Of a stretch of 64,000 bases of DNA, positions 7,861 to 17,243 are shown piece after piece. Below the pieces are notes generated by a model. It did not search any database. It was not told the DNA's origin and was given only the letters and a program-made list of their open reading frames with translations. How positions within the stretch are numbered: the stretch's first letter is position 1; each line of letters begins with the position of its first letter. The stretch lies in NCBI RefSeq assembly GCF_007197555.1, contig NZ_CP041614.1:62001-126000 (forward strand), in the 5' to 3' direction. The stretch comes from Shewanella psychropiezotolerans. Its GTDB lineage: Bacteria; Pseudomonadota; Gammaproteobacteria; Enterobacterales; Shewanellaceae. Made by a program: the position numbers and the translations under genes.

Positions 7861-9225
7861 TTAAATGTTGACTATGGTTTGAAACAGTTGATCGGCGGTG
7901 GCGATTACCTTGGCATTAGCTTGATAACTCTGTTGATAGATAATGAGGTTTACAGCCTCTTCATCCATATTGACTCCACTCGTGCTGGCCCATTGTGCCT
8001 GCGCCTCCATCTGAAGGCTGATGGCAGTGTCTTCACTGACCTGAGCCTGTCTCGATTCGGAGCCTAGTTTGCCCACCATGCTCGAATAGGCATCTCCCAT
8101 AGAAGTCGTTACATCGATAGAGCCGAAGGTAAACTCAGTGTTAGCCAGCTCGATTAGCTCTTTTAGGTTGCTGTTATCTCCAGGCCCATCACCTTGACCG
8201 AAAGCAAGCATCTCTGCGGTAAAACCTTCGGTTACCTTGATGCTGCCAGCTGGATTATTAGGGTCATAGGTAAAGAGGTCTTGTGTCGGTGTACCACCGT
8301 TAAGATCGGTACCGCCAGCAAGAATGGCATTGAACTCATCGGCAAAAGTCATCGCTAGTTCATCGTTAAATGCCATGGATTCCAGCAGGCTATTATCACG
8401 GTAATCGAGCATGGCGCCTAAGCTACCACCTACGTTCTCATCTAACGGGAAGCTGGAATCGCCAAACTTAATCGTGACGGTGCTTAAGGCTGGATTACTT
8501 GGATCTGGCTTTACTTCCAGTGTCGAAGCGGTAGTGCCTGAGAGCAGTGGCTGACCCTGGGCCAGGGAGATATTGACCATGCCATTTGATTCTTCGGTGA
8601 CTCTGATATCAACCAGTTGAGCCAGATCATCTATCGCCGCATCTCTGGCATCGAGCAGTGAAGCTGGAATATCGGTACCGGAGCGCTGAATTTCTTGGTT
8701 AAATTTAGCAATAGATTCGAGCTGGGAGTTAATCTCTTTAGCCGATGCACCTATCTGTCCCTCAATCTGTGAAAGTTGTGAATTGAGCGAGTGGCTGATG
8801 GAGTTGAATCTCTGTCCCATAGCCTTAGCTTCACTCAAAGCACCCTGACGATAGGCAATATCACTGGGTTGCTCTAGTGATGAGTTTAGTGAGGCAAAGA
8901 GTTGATCTAGGCCGTAAGAGATATTATTGCCTTTAGAGCCGAAGATCTGCTCCACCTGACTGTAGTAACTATTTGTGACTCGGGCATAACCCACACCGCT
9001 GGTGGTGTTCCATAGCTGCGCAACTTCATATTGATCTGAGATCCGGCGTACCCCATCGACCTGAACGCCGGCTCCGCTACCATAGATACCGCCGCCTACA
9101 GAGCTCATCATCACCTGCTGGCGAGAGTAACCAGGTACCATGGCATTGGCGACATTATTTGAGGTTGCATTCAGGGCCGCCATACTCGATGTCAGTCCTG
9201 ACATGCCGATATTAAGCATGCTCAT
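7861..9225 (-). CDS. flgK: Flagellar hook-associated protein FlgK (HAP1)
   Basis: 454 residues. The N-terminus SMLNIGMSGLTSSMAALNA followed by TSNNVANAMVPGYSRQQ is the rod/hook-family helix of FlgK. The C-terminus (INMDEEAVNLIIYQQSYQANAK-type segment) is the conserved FlgK/FlgE/FlgG tail. It is shorter than many polar FlgK proteins. FlgK is the first junction protein on the hook tip. It lies between flgJ and flgL. Confidence 0.95.
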   Translation of the reverse strand: MSMLNIGMSGLTSSMAALNATSNNVANAMVPGYSRQQVMMSSVGGGIYGSGAGVQVDGVRRISDQYEVAQLWNTTSGVGYARVTNSYYSQVEQIFGSKGNNISYGLDQLFASLNSSLEQPSDIAYRQGALSEAKAMGQRFNSISHSLNSQLSQIEGQIGASAKEINSQLESIAKFNQEIQRSGTDIPASLLDARDAAIDDLAQLVDIRVTEESNGMVNISLAQGQPLLSGTTASTLEVKPDPSNPALSTVTIKFGDSSFPLDENVGGSLGAMLDYRDNSLLESMAFNDELAMTFADEFNAILAGGTDLNGGTPTQDLFTYDPNNPAGSIKVTEGFTAEMLAFGQGDGPGDNSNLKELIELANTEFTFGSIDVTTSMGDAYSSMVGKLGSESRQAQVSEDTAISLQMEAQAQWASTSGVNMDEEAVNLIIYQQSYQANAKVIATADQLFQTIVNI

Positions 9226-9283
9226 AGGGTTTCCTTATCTGTTAAATTTATAGGTAGCAGAAGTCAGCGAGTGTAAGGCATCT

Positions 9284-9736
9284 CTACTTATCGTTTGTAT
9301 TGGTTAATTGAGGCACAATAAGTGCGGGTTGCATCGCCATTGTTGAGCCACTGTTCCCATTAAACTGAGCCGAGTTAGCCGCTTCACTTAATGGGGTCTC
9401 TTGTGTAGAGGCGACTGCTGTGGGTTGCGACTTAAGACCGACGCTTAATTGTTTTGTCATAACGCTGGCAAGGCCCGTGCTTTGCATCTGACTGAGGCGT
9501 CCTGCAAGTTCGGCGTCATGCCAATCTCGATACATGCCATCATTCTGCGAAGAGAGTGGACTATCACTGTCGGCCATTACGTCTGAGGCACTGCGCATCT
9601 GCTTAAGCACATTTTGTAAAAACTGAGCTTCGAATTGCTGGCTAACCAGCTCGAGAGCACCATGTTCACCATTGGCCTTGATCAAATCGCCTGCGTTGAG
9701 GTTGTTAAGGTAACTATGGGAGTTCTCTAACTTCAT
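9284..9736 (-). CDS. flgJ: FlgJ rod-cap protein, single-domain (no muramidase)
   Basis: A 150-residue protein matching the N-terminal rod-scaffold domain of FlgJ: ELVSQQFEAQFLQNVLKQMR and the Met/Asp segment after it are typical. The C-terminal glucosaminidase domain of enterobacterial FlgJ (about 150 more residues) is absent. The reading frame ends naturally in a low-complexity tail, with no remnant downstream. Single-domain FlgJ proteins are known in lateral systems, and peptidoglycan opening must then be done by a separate enzyme. It overlaps the flgI stop by one base. Confidence 0.9.
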   Translation of the reverse strand: MKLENSHSYLNNLNAGDLIKANGEHGALELVSQQFEAQFLQNVLKQMRSASDVMADSDSPLSSQNDGMYRDWHDAELAGRLSQMQSTGLASVMTKQLSVGLKSQPTAVASTQETPLSEAANSAQFNGNSGSTMAMQPALIVPQLTNTNDK

Positions 9737-10869
9737 TATATAACCACCAGTTCAGCTTCCAGGGCGCCCGCTTCATCCAGTGCCTGAAGTATCGCCATTA
9801 GATCCATAGGGGAGGCCCCTAAACTGTTTACCGCCCTGACGACTTCCTCTAATGCTATGCCTTCAGGCCAGACAAACATGTGACCATCTCCGGTGCCTAT
9901 ATCGACCTTACTATCAGAAATGACGACAGTTTCACCTTGACCCTGGCCCCACATTGGTGCATTCGGCTGGCTAACATATTCCTGTTCTATGATAGATACT
10001 GTCAGATTACCATGGCTTACAGCGGCTTTTCTGACGACGACATCTCCACCCATGACCACAGTGCCGGTTCGACTATTGAAGACAACGCGAGGGGATTTTC
10101 GGCCTTGTTCTATCTGCAACTCTTCGAGCATCGACATAAAGGTGACACGTTCTCTATTTGATTGTGGTGCCCGGATCTTTACTTTAGCGCTACTGTCGGC
10201 CTGAGCTACATCCGGCCCAAATAGGGCGTTGACCTGGCGCTCTATATTGCGAGCGGTCATAAAACTTGGGGCTCTGAGATTAAGGACTATCTCCTCATTG
10301 TCATTGAAGTTACTCTCCATGGGGGCTTCCAACAGGGCACCATTGGGAATATTGCCGACAGTTGGCACATTGATAGTGACCGAAGTGCCGTTACGTCCTT
10401 GAGCTGATACGCCGCCTACTACTAAGTTACCCTGACCGACGGCGTAGATCTCACCATCGACCGCCCTTAACGGGGTCATCAAGAGTGTACCGCCACGTAG
10501 ACTCTTAGCATCACCTATGGATGAGACTGTTATATCGATAGTCTGCCCCGGGCTGGCAAGTGGTGGCACTGTGGCATGAACCGCGACAGCCGCCACGTTC
10601 TTTAGCTTAGGGTCGATTCTGCCATCGACCTGTACGCCAAATTGTTTGAGCATGTTGACGATAGACTGGCTGGTAAATCGAACCTGAGTTCTGTCACCCG
10701 TGCCATCCAGGCCGACAACTAAACCATAACCAACAAGCTGGTTATCACGTATGCCTTGCACATCGACAATATCCATCAAGTATCGAGTCTGGCCTGTGGC
10801 TTGAACTGGCGTATGATTGATGGCAAATACGAGGATCACACTCGCAATAAATAGACTGATCTGTCTCAT
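9736..10869 (-). CDS. flgI: Flagellar P-ring protein FlgI
   Basis: The start chosen is the Met 12 codons inside the longest frame, because it begins a normal signal peptide (MRQISLFIASVILVFA, cleavage probably near VQA) and has a purine-rich stretch (AAGGGTGAG) upstream. The mature protein opens with DIVDVQGIRDNQLVGYGLVV, the FlgI signature, giving 377 residues, typical of the family. FlgI forms the periplasmic P ring around the rod. It lies between flgH and flgJ. Confidence 0.96.
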   Translation of the reverse strand: MRQISLFIASVILVFAINHTPVQATGQTRYLMDIVDVQGIRDNQLVGYGLVVGLDGTGDRTQVRFTSQSIVNMLKQFGVQVDGRIDPKLKNVAAVAVHATVPPLASPGQTIDITVSSIGDAKSLRGGTLLMTPLRAVDGEIYAVGQGNLVVGGVSAQGRNGTSVTINVPTVGNIPNGALLEAPMESNFNDNEEIVLNLRAPSFMTARNIERQVNALFGPDVAQADSSAKVKIRAPQSNRERVTFMSMLEELQIEQGRKSPRVVFNSRTGTVVMGGDVVVRKAAVSHGNLTVSIIEQEYVSQPNAPMWGQGQGETVVISDSKVDIGTGDGHMFVWPEGIALEEVVRAVNSLGASPMDLMAILQALDEAGALEAELVVI

Positions 10870-10960
10870 TGACTCACCCTTGTAGCAAGTGAAAGCTGTA
10901 AGCAAGATTCTTGCTTAGAAGTGTTCTGTATATCTTGTTTTGCATGGCTATTTTCTTGCT

Positions 10961-11623
10961 TCATAGGGGGAACCAGGGGCTATTAAAGTATCGTGCAGCC
11001 CATCCCATGGCGTTACTGTCGGCTATTGCACCTTGGCCGCCATAGATGATACGAGCATCGGCGATTCTCTGTGAGGATATGGTGTTATCGTTACCGATAT
11101 CATCGGTGCGGATAAGTCCTAACAAACGCAGGTATTCATCTCCCTGATTTAGCCTCAACCACTTCTCGCCACGTATAAGTAAGGCGCCGTTGGGGAGCAC
11201 TTTGGCGACAGTGACAGTGATAGAACCCGAGAGTTGGTTCTGTTGAGTGCTAGAACCTGAGCCTCTAAAGCCACGGGAAGCTGCGCCACTGCCACTTCCA
11301 CTGAAGCTTTCACTGCCAGTAGAGGCCTGGCCGCCGAGAGACATATCTTGCTCTTTGTTTGCCTTAGTATCGGCACGCTTACTGGAGTAGGTTTTTTCAT
11401 CCAGAGCGACGGTGAGAATATCTCCCTCTCTGAAGGCACGTTTATCTTTGAATAGGGTTAGCATATAACCATGTCTGTAAACACTGCCGTCTTTTGCGTC
11501 CGGTAGGCTATAGTCAATCTCTGGCGGTGCCCATTCAGGTTCTCCCGGCTTGGTTTCTGGCTCAGGGAAGTGAGAGATACATCCAGATAAAAGTAATAAC
11601 ATCCCTATCCATAAGTGGCGCAT
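10961..11623 (-). CDS. flgH: Flagellar L-ring lipoprotein FlgH
   Basis: 220 residues with a lipoprotein signal ending in LLLLSGC (Cys15 is the lipidated residue). Later segments such as GDILTVALDEKTYSSKRADT and LLIRGEKWLRLNQGDEYLRL are FlgH hallmarks. FlgH forms the outer-membrane L ring. It contains a Ser/Gly-rich linker near residues 95-125 (GSGSGAASRG). It lies in order between flgG and flgI. Confidence 0.96.
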   Translation of the reverse strand: MRHLWIGMLLLLSGCISHFPEPETKPGEPEWAPPEIDYSLPDAKDGSVYRHGYMLTLFKDKRAFREGDILTVALDEKTYSSKRADTKANKEQDMSLGGQASTGSESFSGSGSGAASRGFRGSGSSTQQNQLSGSITVTVAKVLPNGALLIRGEKWLRLNQGDEYLRLLGLIRTDDIGNDNTISSQRIADARIIYGGQGAIADSNAMGWAARYFNSPWFPL

Positions 11624-11657
11624 CTGTTGTCCTTATCTATCTAATTGAATAAAAGGC

Positions 11658-12443
11658 TTAAAGCGCCTGATTGAGGAACTTCAACATGTCATCTGAGGCG
11701 GATACCACCTTGGCATTCATCTCATAGGCACGTTGAGTCGAGATCATTTCAACCATCTCTTCAACCACGTTAACGTTGGAACCTTCAAGAGCCCCCTGGC
11801 GTAGCTGGCCGATGGCCTGATCGCCTGCTACCCCTTCAATTGCTGCTCCTGAGGCACTCGTTTCACGGTAAAGGTTATCGCCGCGAGACTCTAAGCCTGC
11901 TGGATTGGTGAAATTTGCCAAGGTGATCTGCCCTAGCTCCTGTGATTCTGCCTGACCCGAGATTTGTGCACTGACTACACCATCAGTGGCGATAGTGATG
12001 GTTTGTGCATCTTCAGGGATCTCGATATTGGGAACTAGAGGTAAGCCTTGTGAAGTCACCATCAAGCCGTCGCTGTTACGATAGAATTGGCCGTCTCGGG
12101 TAAATGACAATTCACCATTTGGTTCCTCTATCTGGAAGAAACCTTGACCTTCGATGGCAAGGTCAAGTTGCTGATTGGTGGTTAGCAGGTCGCCAGTGGT
12201 AAATACCTTCTGGGTGCCTGCTACTCGAGTACCAGTTCCAAGCTGCAGGCCTGAAGGTAGCTCGTTCAGTTCATCGACCTGACCGCCTGGCTGACGCTGT
12301 GTCTGATAGAAGAGATCGTTGAATGCCACACGATCACGCTTAAATCCTGTGGTATTTACGTTTGCCAGGTTGTTGGCTATGGTGGTCATCTTGATGTCTT
12401 GAGCCGTGAGGCCGGTTTTACTTACCCATAACGAGGATTGCAT
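11658..12443 (-). CDS. flgG: Flagellar distal rod protein FlgG
   Basis: 261 residues, the usual FlgG length. The N-terminus (LWVSKTGLTAQDIKM, then IANNLANVNTTGFKRD) and C-terminus (EGSNVNVVEEMVEMISTQRA) are the family signatures. FlgG is the main component of the distal rod crossing the P and L rings. It lies between flgF and flgH with short gaps. Confidence 0.97.
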   Translation of the reverse strand: MQSSLWVSKTGLTAQDIKMTTIANNLANVNTTGFKRDRVAFNDLFYQTQRQPGGQVDELNELPSGLQLGTGTRVAGTQKVFTTGDLLTTNQQLDLAIEGQGFFQIEEPNGELSFTRDGQFYRNSDGLMVTSQGLPLVPNIEIPEDAQTITIATDGVVSAQISGQAESQELGQITLANFTNPAGLESRGDNLYRETSASGAAIEGVAGDQAIGQLRQGALEGSNVNVVEEMVEMISTQRAYEMNAKVVSASDDMLKFLNQAL

Positions 12444-12484
12444 TTTTATTCCTTAATTCTTTAACTGATAAATGTGCCTATCTC

Positions 12485-13219
12485 TTAGGCGTTACGGATC
12501 AACCTGTTACCTGCTTCGGCTAACTTTTCTGCGGTCTTCATTAGTTTGACCTGAACTTCAAACTGGCGACTGAGATCCATTGAAGCGATGAGTTCATTGA
12601 CCGCATTGACGTTACTGGCTTCTAAGAAGCCACTGTCTACTCGTACTTCTTCACTGGCTGGTAGAATGTTACCGTCACGGCTGTAAAACATGCCGTCCAG
12701 TCCTTTATCAACGGCATTCAGTTCAGGCTTGACCAACTTGAGTAGACCCACCTCTTCGATGATGCCACCTTCGGCTGCAACTACGCTGATCCTGCCATCA
12801 TCACCGATAAAGAGTTGTCGATATTCGGGTAGAACTATGGGGCCATCGATGCCTGCCACAGGCCGACCATCTATGGTGAGTTGACCATTGGTATCGGGAA
12901 CCAGATTGCCGGAGCGGGTGTAAGCTTCGCCTTGTTCCGTCATCACGGTAAACAAGCCTTGATCACGAATGGCAAGGTCTAAGGTTCTGCCTGTGGGGTT
13001 CATCGCACCAGCTTGTTGGCTAAAGCCACTACTCTCGGTTTGCGCCATCACCCGCGTGTGCAGACTGTTTCCCGTAGGAGCGAGTACCTTGGCATTGACG
13101 CGCTCAAGGTCGGCCTTAAATCCGGTGGTTTCGGCGTTGGCTAAGTTATTGGCACGTATGGTTTGTGCTTCCATAACCCTAGCCGCACCCGTTGCCGCCG
13201 TGTATAGCATCTTATCCAT
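12485..13219 (-). CDS. flgF: Flagellar proximal rod protein FlgF
   Basis: 244 residues with the rod-family N-terminal helix (YTAATGAARVMEAQTIRANN followed by LANAETTGFKADLE) and C-terminal helix (FLEASNVNAVNELIASMDLS). The conserved RSGNLVPDTNG segment near residue 110 matches the FlgF/FlgG type. It is a minor rod component next to FlgG. It lies 11 bases downstream of flgE. Confidence 0.95.
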   Translation of the reverse strand: MDKMLYTAATGAARVMEAQTIRANNLANAETTGFKADLERVNAKVLAPTGNSLHTRVMAQTESSGFSQQAGAMNPTGRTLDLAIRDQGLFTVMTEQGEAYTRSGNLVPDTNGQLTIDGRPVAGIDGPIVLPEYRQLFIGDDGRISVVAAEGGIIEEVGLLKLVKPELNAVDKGLDGMFYSRDGNILPASEEVRVDSGFLEASNVNAVNELIASMDLSRQFEVQVKLMKTAEKLAEAGNRLIRNA

Positions 13220-13230
13220 GGTCAGATCCT

Positions 13231-14439
13231 TTAAATGGCATTAAGCAGTGATTGTTGCATGCTGGCATTGGTCTGTAGAACTTTGGCATTTGATTGATAG
13301 TTGCGCTGGGCTGTCATCAGGTTAACCATCTCTGCCGTTTGATCGACATTAGAGCCTTCGAGGTAGCCGCCGAAAACACCACCGAAGGTCCCTGTTCCCG
13401 GAGTGCCTATCATGGGCTGGCCTGCGGCATTAGTGGCGGTCCAGGCGTTTTGGCTGGCCGGTGTAAGGCCGTTAGGATTGTTGAATGATGCCAATACCAC
13501 CTGGCCTTGGGTTTGCTCCTGTCCATTGGTATAAGTGCCAAAAAGTATGCCGTCTTCATCGATGCGTATGCCGTTAAGGTCGCCCGAAGTATAGCCATTT
13601 TGTGTCAGGCTGGAGTTGTTGTAATCAGAGGCGTATTGGGTGCTCTTGTCATAGCTAAGTGCGAGACTCAGGGCTGATGCGCCGCCGACAATATCCGGGT
13701 CGGCAATATTAAGAGTCAGGCTGTCACCGGCTATCAGGTTACCGTCAGAATCAAACTCCAAAGAGTGACCACCCGGTGGAGTGACTTCTTCACCGTCCAT
13801 CATGTAGTGAACCTGCCATTGGTTATCGCCGGTTTTGACATAATATTGGGTCAAAGCATGTTCTTTACCTAAAGAGTCATAAGCCGTGACAGTACCCGAT
13901 GAGTGGTAAGTCGAGGCATCATCAGCATCGAATGGATTTGCCGTTTGATCAATTTTTTCGACTCGGGCATCTAAATTAGAGACCTGACCTATGTTGGTGG
14001 TCGCTTTTGCCGCGAGTGACCCCGAGTGAACCTGTAGATCACTCACATTACCCGTCTGTAGCTGACCATTAGCACCCACTGTATAGCCTTGAACCCGGTT
14101 ACCGGCAGGATCGACCACATAACCGTCTGCATCTTGGTTGAACATACCCGCTCTCGAGTAGAGCGTAGTACCATCAGTGGCTGACAACATAAAGAAGCCA
14201 TTGCCTTCGATGCCCATATCCAGCTCGCGACCCGTATAGGCTAAGCCACCGCCCATGGAGAAGTTCTGGCTGGTGGACATGACGTTGACACCACCTGGTT
14301 GACCGCCGTTATAAATGGCTGAAAACTCGCTGCGACCACCTCTGAAACCAACGGTTGATGAGTTGGCGATATTGTTACTTATGGTATTAAGATCTTGGGT
14401 GGTTGCTTGCAATCCACTCAGTGCAATATTAAATGACAT
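13231..14439 (-). CDS. flgE: Flagellar hook protein FlgE
   Basis: 402 residues. The N-terminal MSFNIALSGLQATTQDLNTI with SNNIANSSTVGFRGGRSEF and the C-terminal YLEGSNVDQTAEMVNLMTAQ are hook-protein signatures. The middle carries the DSLGKEHALTQYYVKT segment of the FlgE D2 domain. Length is typical. FlgE polymerises into the hook with help from FlgD. It lies between flgD and flgF. Confidence 0.97.
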   Translation of the reverse strand: MSFNIALSGLQATTQDLNTISNNIANSSTVGFRGGRSEFSAIYNGGQPGGVNVMSTSQNFSMGGGLAYTGRELDMGIEGNGFFMLSATDGTTLYSRAGMFNQDADGYVVDPAGNRVQGYTVGANGQLQTGNVSDLQVHSGSLAAKATTNIGQVSNLDARVEKIDQTANPFDADDASTYHSSGTVTAYDSLGKEHALTQYYVKTGDNQWQVHYMMDGEEVTPPGGHSLEFDSDGNLIAGDSLTLNIADPDIVGGASALSLALSYDKSTQYASDYNNSSLTQNGYTSGDLNGIRIDEDGILFGTYTNGQEQTQGQVVLASFNNPNGLTPASQNAWTATNAAGQPMIGTPGTGTFGGVFGGYLEGSNVDQTAEMVNLMTAQRNYQSNAKVLQTNASMQQSLLNAI

Positions 14440-14496
14440 TCGGTTTATCCTTGAATTAATCGTTATTGTGCTTTTTAATCTTTAGCTAACGTAATG

Positions 14497-15204
14497 TTAT
14501 GAAACTTCAGATATATCCAATACTGATACTGTGCCTAAGCCATTACCAAGCTCAGCCATCATCACGCCGGATGCACTGACGAAGTGGACTTTTTCTATGG
14601 GAGCCTTGATGAAAGTATCGGCGGTGAGGGTATCTTCGCCATCGGTAGCCTTAGCTTTGATGGCATATTCGCCTGGAGGTAGGTCTAATTTGTCAGGATC
14701 TATGGTGAAAGCGATGTCACCGGTTTCCTGTGAACCTAAATCGATAGTGGCGACCACTTCACCATCTTCATCGGTGATCTCTAGCGTTAGCTCTTCAGTG
14801 GTATTTTCAAGATAGATCTTGCCATCAATCGCGTCTGTATCGATCTCAAACTCAGAGGCCGGGACCATGGCACTTTTACCAATCAACTGCGCCGATTGCA
14901 CTATGCCTAGGTTCTCCATCATGATCATGCTCATCGCCTGATTGGCTCGCATCATCTCCAGACTTTCTACTTGAGATATTTGCGCCATCTGGGTGACAAA
15001 TTCATTATTATCTACGGGGCTAGTCGGATCCTGATTTTGAATAGAGGCGAGCATCAAGGTTAAAAAATCATTTTTGATTGTTGCTGCATTACCATCTGAC
15101 GAGCTAGTGCTGGTCGATTGTGTGGCTCCACCTGAGGATGCCTTTATCTCCGGATTGTTACCCTGCTTGGTTTCATTTTGATTTGAAACAGTATTGATAC
15201 TCAT
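14497..15204 (-). CDS. flgD: Hook-cap (scaffold) protein FlgD
   Basis: 235 residues. The N-terminal half has the FlgD core (KNDFLTLMLASIQNQDPTSP, VDNNEFVTQMAQISQVESLE) and the C-terminal half an Ig-like FlgD domain (EITDEDGEVVATIDLG). The protein caps the growing hook and is shed afterwards. It lies one base from flgC, so the two are translationally coupled. Confidence 0.96.
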   Translation of the reverse strand: MSINTVSNQNETKQGNNPEIKASSGGATQSTSTSSSDGNAATIKNDFLTLMLASIQNQDPTSPVDNNEFVTQMAQISQVESLEMMRANQAMSMIMMENLGIVQSAQLIGKSAMVPASEFEIDTDAIDGKIYLENTTEELTLEITDEDGEVVATIDLGSQETGDIAFTIDPDKLDLPPGEYAIKAKATDGEDTLTADTFIKAPIEKVHFVSASGVMMAELGNGLGTVSVLDISEVS

Positions 15205-15205
15205 C

Positions 15206-15625
15206 TTAATTGCTTCCTAATTGCAGCAGACCCTGTTGCATAGAGCGGGCACGGTTCATCACTTCTACATTGGTTTCGAAAGATCGACTCGCAGCCATCA
15301 TGTCGGCCATTTCATCGATTGTGTTCACATTCGAATAAGCCACATAACCTTGCTCATCAGCGTAGGGATGGTTTGGCTCATAACGCATATCCAATGGTGC
15401 ATCGGCTTCGACAATGGCAGAGACTTCCACATGGGCACCGGAAAGTTGCCCTTCCTGGGTTTGTTTGTAGATGGTTGAGAACACGGGCTTGAGTGCTCTG
15501 AATGCTGTTTCCGGTGTTTCAGCGGCGGCACCTGCGTTTGCTAGATTACTCGCGACTGTGTTGAGACGTATTGTTTGAGCGTGCATGCCTGCACCTGCAA
15601 TATCGTAGATCTCTCCAAAAGACAT
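15206..15625 (-). CDS. flgC: Flagellar proximal rod protein FlgC
   Basis: 139 residues with the N-terminal motif GAGMHAQTIRLNTVASNLAN and the C-terminal VNTIDEMADMMAASRSFETN helix that mark FlgC. Length is typical. It assembles in the proximal rod with FlgB and FlgF. It lies 11 bases after flgB. Confidence 0.96.
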   Translation of the reverse strand: MSFGEIYDIAGAGMHAQTIRLNTVASNLANAGAAAETPETAFRALKPVFSTIYKQTQEGQLSGAHVEVSAIVEADAPLDMRYEPNHPYADEQGYVAYSNVNTIDEMADMMAASRSFETNVEVMNRARSMQQGLLQLGSN

Positions 15626-15636
15626 AGTTACAGCTC

Positions 15637-15987
15637 CTACTGACCTTCGATGGCGGACTTAAGCCCGGAAATTTTCATGTTGAGAAATGTGAGACTGGTT
15701 TGGTAGTCCATCGCATTTCGCGAGTATCTAGCCTGCTCTTTACCTAGCTCAACGGTATTTTGATCCCCGGATGTCTGATAGGGCACTCGATAGGCTGCTT
15801 GATAACTTCTATCGTGGCCCATACCCGCATTGATCTGAGTCATTACAGTTTTGAAGTCGAGATCTCTGGCCTTGTAGCCAGGGGTCTCTGCGTTGGCTAG
15901 ATTACCTGCCAGCATCTTGCTACGCTCGACGCGAAAATCGAGTGTTTGTGGGTGTATGCCAAGTGCGGCATCGAGGTTGATAGCCAT
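15637..15987 (-). CDS. flgB: Flagellar proximal rod protein FlgB
   Basis: 116 residues. The N-terminal region contains the FlgB segment KMLAGNLANAETPGYKARDL, which precedes a variable loop and a C-terminal helix (YSRNAMDYQTSLTFLNMKIS). It is the first gene of the flgB-to-lafW operon and is divergent from flgA. A sigma-54-type promoter lies about 50 bases upstream of its start. Confidence 0.96.
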   Translation of the reverse strand: MAINLDAALGIHPQTLDFRVERSKMLAGNLANAETPGYKARDLDFKTVMTQINAGMGHDRSYQAAYRVPYQTSGDQNTVELGKEQARYSRNAMDYQTSLTFLNMKISGLKSAIEGQ

Positions 15988-16036
15988 CGCGACTCCTAGT
16001 AGTGTATGTTCGGTTTATTTCTTGTTGTTGCTACGT

Positions 16037-16052
16037 TACAAATTACGTGCCA
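16037..16052 (-). promoter_or_regulatory. Sigma-54-type -24/-12 promoter for the flgB operon
   Basis: On the minus strand the site reads TGGCACGTAATTTGTA. The -24 box TGGCACG is perfect and the -12 box TTGTA differs from TTGCA by one base, with correct GG-N10-G spacing. It lies 50 bases upstream of flgB in the 88-base gap between the divergent flgB and flgA genes. LafK with sigma-54 is the expected activator. No matching site faces flgA. Confidence 0.72.
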
Positions 16053-16075
16053 ATTATTTTTATTGAGGTTTTTTA

Positions 16076-16822
16076 ATGGCTTGCAGTTATTTTTATAAGT
16101 GGAACGGAACTCTTCTTTCCTGTTTGTTTATCTTGTTGTCGTCTCTGCTTCCGCTATCTTTGTCACAGGGAAGTGTCTTGTCGGTCAATGAACAGATCGA
16201 GGCTGAATTTACTCAGCTGATTGCCAGGGAGCTTAAGCAGTGGCAGAAGCAGACTGGAGTGAAGAGTCTGCATCATGAAGTTGCTATTAGGGTGCCTTCC
16301 GGAGCGGCAAATTTAGAGGTTTGTTCTGACGCTTTGACGATAGATGGAGCTACTGGGCTTGCTTTTGGCAACATTCAGAGACGTATTGAATGTCATCCCC
16401 AAGGTTGGTCTATGTTTGTACGTGCCAATGTCAAGGTAAGGGTTTCGATCCCTGTTGCTAACCGAGCAATGAAGCGGGGTGAATTGGTGAGTAGGAGTGA
16501 TCTGGATTGGCAGTCGATCACTCTCCGTTCCTCTGACAGAAATCTAGCGACTCGAATCGATGAGATCGTTGGTCGGCAGGTGATCCGAGGCCTGCGTCGT
16601 CACAAGGCGATACAAGTTCAGAGTCTCAGTGCACCACAGTGGGTAAATATTGGGGATAAGGTCATTATCGAGGCTCGAAGCGATGGTTTCTACGCCAACA
16701 TGCAGGGGGAAGCTTTGGAGTCTGGTGGAGAGGGGCAGGCGATTAGGGTCAAAAACTTAAGTTCTGGCAAGGTCATCACCGCTTATCCAACCGCCAAAGG
16801 CCGGGTGGCGACGCAGTTTTAA
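16076..16822 (+). CDS. flgA: P-ring assembly chaperone FlgA
   Basis: 248 residues with an N-terminal signal peptide (hydrophobic stretch about residues 12-33) and a C-terminal SAF-type FlgA domain (PVANRAMKRGELVSRSDLDW near the middle; IDEIVGRQVIRGLR; VNIGDKVIIEARSDGF). FlgA is a periplasmic chaperone for FlgI. It is divergent from flgB and is followed by flgM and flgN, the usual trio. Confidence 0.93.
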   Translation: MACSYFYKWNGTLLSCLFILLSSLLPLSLSQGSVLSVNEQIEAEFTQLIARELKQWQKQTGVKSLHHEVAIRVPSGAANLEVCSDALTIDGATGLAFGNIQRRIECHPQGWSMFVRANVKVRVSIPVANRAMKRGELVSRSDLDWQSITLRSSDRNLATRIDEIVGRQVIRGLRRHKAIQVQSLSAPQWVNIGDKVIIEARSDGFYANMQGEALESGGEGQAIRVKNLSSGKVITAYPTAKGRVATQF

Positions 16823-16944
16823 TATTCAATGCTATAGCGGCTATAAAATCTGCCTTATTTATGAGTATTTGCTTCTTGTTTTTTTAGTCTAGATGCTTTT
16901 GGGTCGCTTTAAGGGAGTAACGACCATTACTTTCGGTGAAACAG

Positions 16945-17229
16945 ATGGAAATTCAAAAGATAAACAGTGCTATCAGCACTGAAATTAGTACTAAGAAGGA
17001 TCAGGCACAGCCCCTTGTAAAGCAAGATAACCCAGAGAAATCGATACAAGCTGAACATAAAGTTGTCAGTGATGATTGGCAATTACTGACAGGCTCTCAA
17101 TCGGAACTTGAGCTACTTGAAGACGTTGATCAGGCAAGAATTGATGAAATTCGTCAATCACTAAAATCGGGGACATTTAAGCTAGATCTGGATGCGATCT
17201 CTGAGGCTATGTTGCAGCAGCACAGTTAA
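16945..17229 (+). CDS. flgM: Anti-sigma-28 factor FlgM
   Basis: A 94-residue small hydrophilic protein beginning MEIQKINSAIS and ending with the sigma-binding helices (ARIDEIRQSLKSGTFKLDLD, then ISEAMLQ), the FlgM signature. FlgM holds LafS inactive until it is exported through the finished hook. A GTG codon three residues upstream (16936) is an alternative start; neither has a strong ribosome binding site at standard distance. I chose the ATG because FlgM proteins usually begin MxIxxIN. Confidence 0.9.
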   Translation: MEIQKINSAISTEISTKKDQAQPLVKQDNPEKSIQAEHKVVSDDWQLLTGSQSELELLEDVDQARIDEIRQSLKSGTFKLDLDAISEAMLQQHS

Positions 17230-17243
17230 AGCGGGTCCTGTTT

